Origin: an uncultured Clostridia bacterium
GTDB lineage: Bacteria > Bacillota > Clostridia > Christensenellales > UBA1242
DNA: 64,000 nucleotides
NCBI GenBank assembly: GCA_934746645.1
Contig: CAKVFE010000001.1
Span: forward strand, 496,001 to 560,000
Direction: 5' to 3'
Shown here in pieces: positions 8,311 through 14,393 of this stretch (position 1 is its first letter; each line of letters opens with the position of its first letter). A program made the translations under genes and the position numbers. The notes under the pieces were generated by a model. The model did no database searches and was not told the DNA's origin. It was given only the letters and a program-made list of their open reading frames with translations.

Positions 8311-9558
8311 ATGGCTTATTGCTTTTTTAATAATGAAATAAAAAATACTTATAGTTGTGAATACAGTAAAGAGAATGGAAAAATTAATATTGAAGTTGAT
8401 TTTGGTTATGCCGATAGAGAAACCTTAACAAAAACAGTAAATGCAACACAAAAAATCATTCATCCAGAAACAATTACAATTGTAGATGAAAAACAAAAGT
8501 TGTATATTAAAACCTTTTTTGCTTTCTATTCTCATTATGAAATGTCATCTAATTTTTTTATGAGAACTAAAAAAAGATACTATTCCAATTCATACATCAA
8601 GACAAATCTTCCCGCAAATTTACCCCGCATAAATAAAGATTCCCTTGTATCTGAATTGCTTGTTTACCATGAATGTTTAGACATCTTTTACAAAAATCAA
8701 TCAAAAGATATTATTTTTAAAGGAAACGTAACAACAATAACACTGGACTCTGATAAATCTAGCGAAAAGATACTTAAAATAAATAAATTTAATATTAAAG
8801 AAATAAACTTATACTCAGGTTGGACATCTAAAGTTTCCATGAGAGAAATTTATATAAATTATTTTAATAAACTAATATTATTCTTCAAAAGACCAATAAA
8901 ATTAGAAAAATTATTTATTTACGAACGATTATTAACTATTATGTTTAATGGATTTTGTCCACAAAACAAACCTATATACAAATATGAAGTTTTGATTAAT
9001 GGAAAGGCTTATGAATTCTTTTCTAAAAATATAAACTATTCACCAGACTTTTCATTAAAATTTACAGATACTATCAACCATAACATTGAAAATTATATTA
9101 TCAAATTTATAAACAAATTTGATATCAAAGAATCTGATTTTAATTTAATAAATCCATTCAATAACACAAAAAATTTGTTTGTAGAAGATAAATTTGTAGT
9201 ATATTATAGATTTTTAGAATTATCACTTAAAGCAAGCGATAAAGATTGGTTGGAAAATTTATTAAAAAATAATAAACAATTAATAAAATCTTGTGGATTA
9301 AAATTCACAAATAAACTATTTTTAGAAATAGTAACCTTACGAAATCAATATGCTCATAATGGATACTTCATCAACAACCACAAACTAGCTGTTAAAAAGC
9401 ACTCTAAATATAATCAACTTGGTTATAATAAAGTCTATAGTAGCACTGTAATTGTTAAATTTACACAATTAATAAAATTATTAGCATACAAAATATTTTA
9501 TAACAATTTACTTTCTTTAAATTTGAAAGATAGTGATTTTATAGATGCTATTAAATAA
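8311..9558 (+). CDS. Putative HEPN-domain RNase, ApeA-like defence protein
   Basis: A 415-residue soluble protein, Lys-, Asn- and aromatic-rich. Near the C terminus the segment LRNQYAHNGY carries R344-x4-H349, the R-x4-6-H signature of HEPN ribonucleases, preceded by helices with DKDWLENLLKNN and followed by further helices. The N-terminal 200 residues contain beta-rich segments such as YTFDFGYA-type strands, and the overall two-part layout (beta-rich N-terminal domain, C-terminal HEPN) resembles ApeA abortive-infection proteins. Start ATG 8311 follows AAGGAG. It stands alone between Shedu and a DUF4145 gene with its own promoter. ApeA membership is a guess; the HEPN motif is directly visible. 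Confidence 0.6.
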   Translation: MAYCFFNNEIKNTYSCEYSKENGKINIEVDFGYADRETLTKTVNATQKIIHPETITIVDEKQKLYIKTFFAFYSHYEMSSNFFMRTKKRYYSNSYIKTNLPANLPRINKDSLVSELLVYHECLDIFYKNQSKDIIFKGNVTTITLDSDKSSEKILKINKFNIKEINLYSGWTSKVSMREIYINYFNKLILFFKRPIKLEKLFIYERLLTIMFNGFCPQNKPIYKYEVLINGKAYEFFSKNINYSPDFSLKFTDTINHNIENYIIKFINKFDIKESDFNLINPFNNTKNLFVEDKFVVYYRFLELSLKASDKDWLENLLKNNKQLIKSCGLKFTNKLFLEIVTLRNQYAHNGYFINNHKLAVKKHSKYNQLGYNKVYSSTVIVKFTQLIKLLAYKIFYNNLLSLNLKDSDFIDAIK

Positions 9559-9693
9559 TTAATTTTATCTCACCCACTTATCTCCAAAATATTTTTTAGT
9601 TGAAATTGGATAGCGTTGGCTCCGCCACAAACTTGTCCATCTGTATAATTATGGTATGGGGTGGATTATTTATTATAAATTTTAAATAAAATA

Positions 9694-9702
9694 TGTTATA
9701 AT
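9694..9702 (+). promoter_or_regulatory. Extended -10 promoter of the DUF4145 gene
   Basis: TGTTATAAT, 26 bases before the ATG at 9729, in the same AAAATATGTTATA context as the HEPN gene promoter. Confidence 0.55.
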
Positions 9703-9728
9703 AAATAAAACACAAAGGAGAAAAATAT

Positions 9729-10388
9729 ATGGAAAATCACCTTACAAAAAACTATATTTTAGAAACATGTTATCATTGTGGAAACAAGGGACTTTTAATT
9801 GAAGAAAGTTTATATTTAGATAAATACTATGATTATGATGAAAATATACCAACTTTTTGGTACGAAGATTACTACCATATTCTACATTGCCCAGTATGCC
9901 ATGGAGTTACACTGCTAAAAAGAAGTACAGACCAAACAATGCAAAATATGGATGGTTCTTATGATTTTTCATATAAGATATTATATCCTGACATTTCAAC
10001 AGATAATAAAGGTGTTCCTAAGAATATTGTTTCCGCATTTGAATCCGCAAAAAAAGTTGAAAAAATAGACTCATCAATCTGTGCATTATCTTTACGAAAA
10101 GTATTGGAACTTATTTGCAAAGATAAAAAAGCCCAAGGAAATACATTAGAAAAACAAATCGAAGATTTAGTATCAAAAAACATTTTACCAACAACTTTTG
10201 ATGACGCCTGTAAACACATTAGACTTATAGGTAACGAAGGCGCTCATGACGATCATCTATCTATTCCAAAATCTGAATTAAAAACATTAATTGAATATTT
10301 GGATAGTATCATAAATTATCTTTATATTATACCTGCCAAAATTAAAAAACTTACACAAATAAAAACAGGCAATATGAGCAGTGTTTAA
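9729..10388 (+). CDS. Zinc-ribbon DUF4145 (HEPN-like) protein
   Basis: A 219-residue protein. The N terminus has a four-cysteine zinc ribbon (C14-x2-C17 and C54-x2-C57). The C-terminal half is a DUF4145 domain: ALSLRKVLELICKD, then IRLIGNEGAHDD and a closing helix, the standard pattern of this HEPN-related family. DUF4145 proteins are frequent in defence regions, alone or fused to restriction subunits; their activity is poorly known and the catalytic R-x4-6-H spacing is not present here. ATG 9729 follows AAAGGAG. A perfect palindromic terminator follows at 10510-10538. Confidence 0.8.
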   Translation: MENHLTKNYILETCYHCGNKGLLIEESLYLDKYYDYDENIPTFWYEDYYHILHCPVCHGVTLLKRSTDQTMQNMDGSYDFSYKILYPDISTDNKGVPKNIVSAFESAKKVEKIDSSICALSLRKVLELICKDKKAQGNTLEKQIEDLVSKNILPTTFDDACKHIRLIGNEGAHDDHLSIPKSELKTLIEYLDSIINYLYIIPAKIKKLTQIKTGNMSSV

Positions 10389-10509
10389 TATATAAATATA
10401 TTATTCTATCTTTTATCTTGTGGCATTAGTGGGTGACACTGGCACTATTCTCATAGAAGTCAATGATTAAAAACGTCGTTCAAATAATTTAATAAATTAA
10501 AATAATCAA

Positions 10510-10538
10510 GACTAGGTAAAATTTTACCTAGTCTTTTT
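10510..10538 (+). terminator. Terminator of the DUF4145 gene (perfect palindrome)
   Basis: A perfect 24-base palindrome, GACTAGGTAAAA then its reverse complement, followed by TTTTT on the plus strand. It lies 121 bases after the stop codon. Confidence 0.75.
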
Positions 10539-10581
10539 ATTGATAAATACAAAGTAAAGAATGTAATTGAAAAAAAAGTAT

Positions 10582-10641
10582 AAAAAAAGACAAAGCCACA
10601 GCGGCAAATCTCATAAGAGATAACCCACAAACACTTTGTCT
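10582..10641 (-). ncRNA. Candidate small RNA F, about 60 nt, own promoter and terminator
   Basis: A complete transcription unit on the minus strand: -35 TTGACA (10670-10675), 16-bp spacer, -10 TATACT (10648-10653), start near 10641 and then GACAAAG (10640-10634) pairing with CTTTGTC (10595-10589) before a run of seven T. Inside the outer stem ATCTC and GAGAT form a small inner hairpin. The RNA is essentially one long hairpin. An ATG at 10614 could start a 24-codon hydrophobic peptide, but the frame runs through the terminator, so a coding role is doubtful. Family unknown to me. Confidence 0.6.
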
Positions 10642-10647
10642 TCAATA

Positions 10648-10675
10648 AGTATATCACAAAGATATAATTTGTCAA
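10648..10675 (-). promoter_or_regulatory. Consensus sigma-A promoter of small RNA F
   Basis: TTGACA and TATACT at 16-bp spacing, one of the best promoters in the window. Confidence 0.75.
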
Positions 10676-10685
10676 TATATCTAAT

Positions 10686-10748
10686 AAAAAAAGAATTTCA
10701 ATTCTGGCCTTTCGCCTGTGCCTTAAAAATAAGGTCAATGAAATTCTG
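10686..10748 (-). ncRNA. Candidate small RNA E, about 62 nt, own promoter and terminator
   Basis: Minus-strand unit with -35 TTGACT (10777-10782), 17-bp spacer and -10 TATATT (10754-10759). Its predicted start is next to AGAATTTCA (10747-10739), which pairs perfectly over 9 bp with TGAAATTCT (10700-10692), followed by seven T. The apical part holds ACCTTATTTTTAAGG, a second hairpin (CCTTA with TAAGG), and GGCGAAAGGCC, a third small hairpin. No ribosome site or coding frame of note. It lies 11 bases upstream of the promoter of RNA F. Confidence 0.6.
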
Positions 10749-10753
10749 TATGT

Positions 10754-10782
10754 AATATAACATATTTAAATTTTAAAGTCAA
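10754..10782 (-). promoter_or_regulatory. Near-consensus promoter of small RNA E
   Basis: TTGACT and TATATT separated by 17 bp on the minus strand. Confidence 0.7.
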
Positions 10783-10855
10783 TAATTTTTACAATTAAAG
10801 AAATAAGCTTATACAAAACTAAGAGTTAAAAATGCAGGAACAAATGACTTTAAAT

Positions 10856-10881
10856 AAAAAGACTTGGAAGTTATCCAAGTC
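10856..10881 (-). terminator. Second terminator downstream of small RNA D
   Basis: GACTTGGA (10861-10868) pairs with TCCAAGTC (10874-10881), followed on the minus strand by TTTTT. It backs up the terminator at 10905-10939. Confidence 0.6.
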
Positions 10882-10904
10882 TGATAAATAATCAATAAAA
10901 TAAT

Positions 10905-11017
10905 AAAAAAAATAATTAACAAGGTACGGGTTGTAATTACAGGACACCGAAACTTAATTCGTTTTTCTCCAAACTTAACAAGTTAAGAAACAACACAGCC
11001 ACTTATAGTTAATTATT
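10905..11017 (-). ncRNA. Candidate small RNA D, about 113 nt, own promoter and terminator
   Basis: Minus-strand unit with -35 TTGACA (11047-11052), 17-bp spacer and -10 TAAAAT (11024-11029). The 3' end is a hairpin, TAATTACAA against TTG-T-TAATTA with one bulged base (10913-10939), followed by eight T. A 5' hairpin CTTAACTTGTTAAG is visible. There is no plausible ribosome site before an ATG. The transcript lies upstream of RNAs E and F in the same orientation. Function unknown. Confidence 0.55.
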
Positions 11018-11023
11018 ATAGTT

Positions 11024-11052
11024 ATTTTAAATAAAAAATCTAAAAATGTCAA
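11024..11052 (-). promoter_or_regulatory. Consensus promoter of small RNA D
   Basis: TTGACA and TAAAAT at 17-bp spacing on the minus strand. Confidence 0.7.
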
Positions 11053-11301
11053 TAGTAGAATGAGAACTTATGACAATAATCAAAATATCACAATTAAGAA
11101 AAGAATAGAGTTTTGGTAAAAATCTTTAGCCCTACCCTATGTATAATCGTAAGGTCTAAAACAATGACCGGATTATGTAGAAATTATACTTTCAGTAAGC
11201 AGTATACTATAAATTGGTATTGATATATCCAAACATAATTCTGGTATTTTAAATTCAGATACAACCAATCAAAAAAAATCAAATTCAAGTATAGCAACAT
11301 T

Positions 11302-11410
11302 AAAAAAAGCAGCCATTTTGACTGCTTTAGAGAGTCTACGCACGAAGACCAAACGTTCTCTCTTGTTAACACGCAGTTTGCTGTTACTTCCCCTAACAGG
11401 GGCTAGTGGT
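11302..11410 (-). ncRNA. Structured RNA, copy 1 of a duplicated pair
   Basis: Homologous to the RNA at 12219-12335. On the minus strand it has a CCCC-TGTTA-GGGG hairpin, a TAACA-GCA / TGC-G-TGTTA hairpin, AGAGAG (11363-11358) able to pair with CTCTCT (11334-11329), a GACC/GGTC helix and a terminator hairpin GCAGTCA/TGGCTGC (11325-11309) before seven T. A -35 TTGACA is present at 11444-11449, but the -10 is weak. Compared with copy 2, the second hairpin has a compensatory T-A to C-G change, and an 8-base length difference between the copies would shift any reading frame, so the constraint is on RNA structure. Lies after the GNAT gene. Confidence 0.6.
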
Positions 11411-11539
11411 CAATAATGATTGACTACAATAAATGTATTCATATGTCAAACAAATTAGTGTCAACATTATACATGTACTCAAACTTTGTTAATGCAAAAA
11501 AATAGTCTTTGTGTTTTTCAAATAGATTTTAACAATTTA

Positions 11540-12109
11540 TTATTCTGGTTTAATATTTTCCAATTCTGTTATACCACTTAAATTTAAAGACTTGTTATTC
11601 CAAAGTGGATTTTCGCCATCATTATAAAGACACTTTGTAAAAATAAGGCAAGTTCCATCATAATTAAAATCACCATGACATTCATATTTTTCTTCAATAT
11701 CCATTACTTCTCGATACATTTGACATGCAATCGGATTATCCCTTGACGATGTATAAAGTCTAAAATATTTAATTCGATTATCATTTTTTGCATATTCCTT
11801 AGCCATGTCAATCGTTTGCTCCAACAATGCTTTTCCATAACCTTTTCTACGATACATAGGAGAAATGCCAAACCAACCAAGCCATAATGATTTTGTTTCT
11901 TCAATTTTATCAAATGAATATATGCCAGTTATGCCAATTAAATTTTCATTATCATAGGCTAAATAATATGAAAAATAATCGTTATCCAATTTAATTGATA
12001 ACATATAACTTCCATATCCACATTCTTCTGGGAAAATGCTTAACTGAAATTCAGTTGCCATATTTATATTATCTTTATTTATTTTAACAAGTTTAAATTT
12101 TTTATTCAT
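11540..12109 (-). CDS. GNAT-family N-acetyltransferase
   Basis: A 189-residue acetyltransferase of the GNAT fold. The acetyl-CoA loop is visible as RRKGYGKALLEQ (motif A, Q/RxxGxG/A), preceded by the beta-4 segment SLWLGWFGISPMY and followed by FRLYTSSRDNPIACQMY, a typical motif B. Substrate unknown; an antibiotic, small molecule or protein N terminus are all possible. I placed the start at ATG 12109 (MNKKFKLVKI), since the 21 codons upstream are not GNAT-like; the ribosome site is weak in both cases. The gene is framed by the two copies of a structured RNA, one 110 bases upstream and one 130 bases downstream. Confidence 0.85.
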   Translation of the reverse strand: MNKKFKLVKINKDNINMATEFQLSIFPEECGYGSYMLSIKLDNDYFSYYLAYDNENLIGITGIYSFDKIEETKSLWLGWFGISPMYRRKGYGKALLEQTIDMAKEYAKNDNRIKYFRLYTSSRDNPIACQMYREVMDIEEKYECHGDFNYDGTCLIFTKCLYNDGENPLWNNKSLNLSGITELENIKPE

Positions 12110-12218
12110 ATATTTATTATAAAGTTTTTTGTAGTAAACATCAAATAAAAAAACACATTCAAATTGTATCATTCTATTGCTTTACTATTTTTACAATTAC
12201 CTATTAAAAATATGCTAC

Positions 12219-12335
12219 AAAAAAAGCAGTCAGTATGACTGCTTTAGAGAGTCTACACCAAAATAATTAGCGACCAAATGTTCTCTCTTGTCAACACGCA
12301 TCTGCTGTTGCTTTCCCCTACGGGTCTTTCGGTCT
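12219..12335 (-). ncRNA. Structured RNA, copy 2 of a duplicated pair
   Basis: Same architecture as copy 1 at 11302-11410: CCC-GTA-GGG hairpin, CAACA-GCA / TGC-G-TGTTG hairpin, AGAGAG (12288-12283) and CTCTCT (12251-12246), GACC/GGTC, and a perfect terminator hairpin GCAGTCA/TGACTGC (12242-12226) with seven T. The AGAGAG arm sits inside the GACC/GGTC helix while its partner sits outside, so both helices together would form a pseudoknot. Promoter at 12342-12371. It could be a free small RNA or a leader that controls the GNAT gene 110 bases downstream. I do not recognise it as a named RNA class. Confidence 0.65.
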
Positions 12336-12341
12336 TATCAA

Positions 12342-12371
12342 ATAATATCATAGTGATATATTATATGTCAA
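12342..12371 (-). promoter_or_regulatory. Promoter of structured RNA copy 2
   Basis: -35 TTGACA (12366-12371) and -10 TATTAT (12342-12347) with an 18-bp spacer. TTTGACATAT is shared with the region before copy 1. Confidence 0.55.
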
Positions 12372-12500
12372 ATATTAACTATACAAAAAGAGTTTGTATA
12401 ATAAATTTTGAAGTCACCATTATTTGCATAGTTGGTTGAAATAAATTATATTTGTGTTTAATATATTTTATTAAATTGTTATATATATTTTCAGTGTTCG

Positions 12501-13442
12501 CTAGCCGTTTAGTTTCCATTTGGGTGGATAAAAATAAGATATTGGGGTCGACTTTGGAGTATATTTTTTCTTTATTTTTACTCGGTTTGATTTAAGTTCA
12601 GGGACTGCTTGTCTGCAATATTTGTCAAGTTCACAAAAGATATTTTGGCAATCAATAAGTTGAAGCGGTCTATTACCAAGTCTTTTAAAATCTAGGTTTA
12701 ATCTCTTAAATTCTTCGTCCTGATGGTCAAACATATATCTAATGATATCTTCATAAGAGCACTTTCCTTTATCAACAAAGCATTTATCTATCCCACGAAT
12801 TGAGCCCGGCCCAGCAACTGTAAATTCGTCTTCTCTCCAGTCCACGACATCGCTATAGTTGATATCAGTAGCAAGTTGATATGCCATAAAATTGCCGATA
12901 AGTGGATAAGATTTTAGGATATTAAAACATTGTTCCATATTTTCACATAGCAAAATTTTGTTTTGAACTTTGTCAATATTAAACATCTTATCTAAAAGAG
13001 CCAAATGGTTGTCGTGTTTTCTATCAAAACCAAATGCTTTATTGGCACAGCTTATATACGCATCATTATATATTTTTTCGCCATTACTTATTGCATTTTC
13101 TAACACTTTTGAATATTGTTTAGCATCAAAATTGCCCAATGTTACATCATTAAAATGTTGGATTAATAACTCCCAAGTAGATTCTTTATTGAACAATTTA
13201 AAAAGAATAATTCTAAAAACAACATCTTCTTTTGAATATTGTTTGCCATTGTATATAACATTTTTCAACAAATATTGGCTTACCCTATCATTAACTCTAT
13301 AGCTATTGCAAAACTTGTATTCCTGCAAAATTTTATCTTGTGTCCAAGGAGCTTTTTCACCATTAAGTTTTTTAATAAAAATATTTTGTCTTTCACAAGC
13401 AAAATACCAATACAAATCATATATTTCTTGTCTAATTTTCAT
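12501..13442 (-). CDS. Orphan protein resembling the helical domain of 5-hydroxymethyluracil DNA kinases
   Basis: A 313-residue protein with the pattern of the HMUDK helical domain (also described as alpha-glutamyl/putrescinyl-thymine pyrophosphorylase family): YWYFACERQNIF at the start, APWTQDKIL at 31-39, KFCNSYRVNDRVSQYL at 43-58 and VDWREDEFTVAGPGSIRGI. In phages the family acts on hydroxymethyluracil in hypermodified DNA. No P-loop kinase motif (GxxxxGK[ST]) is seen, so any kinase domain is missing. Start ATG 13442 is chosen because AAGGAG lies 8 bases before it; the longer frame to 13493 has no ribosome site. A role in recognising or processing modified phage DNA is plausible but unproven. 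Confidence 0.65.
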   Translation of the reverse strand: MKIRQEIYDLYWYFACERQNIFIKKLNGEKAPWTQDKILQEYKFCNSYRVNDRVSQYLLKNVIYNGKQYSKEDVVFRIILFKLFNKESTWELLIQHFNDVTLGNFDAKQYSKVLENAISNGEKIYNDAYISCANKAFGFDRKHDNHLALLDKMFNIDKVQNKILLCENMEQCFNILKSYPLIGNFMAYQLATDINYSDVVDWREDEFTVAGPGSIRGIDKCFVDKGKCSYEDIIRYMFDHQDEEFKRLNLDFKRLGNRPLQLIDCQNIFCELDKYCRQAVPELKSNRVKIKKKYTPKSTPISYFYPPKWKLNG

Positions 13443-13504
13443 TGTCAATCTCCTTTTTTTTGAAATTTTATTATATAAGAAAATAAATTTCAACTAAAAA
13501 GAAT

Positions 13505-13541
13505 AAAAAAACAACTATGAATTACCATAGTCGTTTTTTTG
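13505..13541 (-). terminator. Terminator of the 13545-14261 gene
   Basis: ACGACTATGG pairs with CATAGTTGT with wobble pairs, flanked by A-run and T-run, so it may act in both directions. It starts 4 bases after the stop codon of the upstream gene. Confidence 0.7.
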
Positions 13542-13544
13542 TTT

Positions 13545-14261
13545 TTACATTTCTCTTGAGCCACCTAAATTGTTTTCTCTTGCTCTTTCAATTTTGAAAT
13601 TAGTTCCATAATTTAACAATTGCCTTTGAGCCTCAAATTCATACATCTTTATTTCATTTGGGAAAAGTGGAGTAATACTAGTTGGAATAGAGCCATATTT
13701 TGCTTGAGTTCTATACAACTCTCGTTGAACAGAATTAGCATAATTAATCAAATCCTCTTCTCGCACTCCCCAAACAGTATCTATAGGTTTTCCACTCATT
13801 TCATCATTTTTCATATACCCAAAAATGTATATTTTTGTCTTGTTTGGAAGTTTTGGATGTCTTCCATCTCCCAACCCACAATACGCTCTAGATAAATCTA
13901 TAAAATATTGTTGGTCTTTACCTAAAGATTTTTTCTCGTCATCGGTTAATCTAGATTTTGGCATAACCACTTTCAATTGAAAATATTTTAATGCCGGATT
14001 TTTATTAACTTTATAATTAATTGGAGCATAATCTAAACTTTTATTTTCTATAGTATACTTAAATCTTTGCACTCTAGACAACATAGACATTTCGTGTTTA
14101 ACTTCAATAACATCTGTAGGTAAAGAACTCCATACATTACCCACACTTTGTCCATAAGGACTATATAAAGAACTATGGCACCAATATGTGTACAAGCTAG
14201 GTAAAATAATACAATTACATTGTCTTATATATTGCAATGCACTTTCTTTAGTTTGGAACAT
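13545..14261 (-). CDS. Hypothetical protein at the edge of the defence region
   Basis: A 238-residue soluble protein I do not recognise. It begins MFQTKESALQYIRQCNCIILPSL and contains YCGLGDGRHPKLPNKTK, a stretch of strands with IYIFGYMKNDEMSGKPIDTVWGVREEDL and a C-terminal helix. No signal peptide or membrane segment. ATG 14261 is preferred over the upstream frame because a GAGGTG ribosome site precedes it. It lies upstream of the HMUDK-like gene on the same strand, but a terminator separates them. Codon use is AT-rich like the defence genes and unlike deoB next door, so I place it in the island. Confidence 0.7.
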   Translation of the reverse strand: MFQTKESALQYIRQCNCIILPSLYTYWCHSSLYSPYGQSVGNVWSSLPTDVIEVKHEMSMLSRVQRFKYTIENKSLDYAPINYKVNKNPALKYFQLKVVMPKSRLTDDEKKSLGKDQQYFIDLSRAYCGLGDGRHPKLPNKTKIYIFGYMKNDEMSGKPIDTVWGVREEDLINYANSVQRELYRTQAKYGSIPTSITPLFPNEIKMYEFEAQRQLLNYGTNFKIERARENNLGGSREM

Positions 14262-14351
14262 ACTGCACCTCACTACAAATTTATTTATAATATATATATC
14301 AAAAATTTTACAGTATGTCAACATTGAGTAATTGAATCAAACAACAAAAAA

Positions 14352-14377
14352 AAGTAGGTAATACCTACTTTTTTTCT
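14352..14377 (-). terminator. Terminator after deoB
   Basis: AAGTAGGT (14352-14359) pairs with ACCTACTT (14363-14370) around a short AT loop, with an A-run and a T-run on either side; active for the deoD-deoB operon and possibly in both directions. Confidence 0.75.
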
Positions 14378-14393
14378 TTTAACAATAACAATT

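Larger units (their letters stand above)
10389..11539. other. 1.15-kb protein-free stretch carrying several minus-strand small RNA units
   Basis: I see no supported protein gene here. On the minus strand there are three compact promoter-to-terminator units (10582-10641, 10686-10748 and 10905-11017), an extra terminator at 10856-10881 and the first copy of a duplicated structured RNA (11302-11410). Between 11053 and 11301 there is a TATAAT-like -10 without a good -35 on the minus strand and no clear terminator; I see nothing else in that part. The plus strand holds the DUF4145 terminator only. Confidence 0.6.

Noticed and set aside
9559..10450. Short inverted similarity (CACCCACT) on both sides of the DUF4145 gene as mobile-element ends
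   Set aside because: Only 8 bases match and there is no target duplication or transposase.
10540..10614. A 24-residue hydrophobic peptide inside small RNA F as a type I toxin
   Set aside because: Most codons lie beyond the terminator and no Shine-Dalgarno site precedes the ATG.
10460..10738. A 92-codon minus-strand reading frame
   Set aside because: It runs straight through the terminators of small RNAs E and F, has no ribosome site and a composition driven by T-runs.
11100..11165. A minus-strand sequence beginning GTTTTAGACC that recalls type II CRISPR repeats or a tracrRNA
   Set aside because: No repeat array, spacers or cas genes exist in the window, and the sequence occurs once.
11184..11372. 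A 62-codon hydrophobic minus-strand frame across structured RNA copy 1
   Set aside because: It reads through the RNA terminator, and the homologous RNA copy has an 8-base length difference that breaks the frame.
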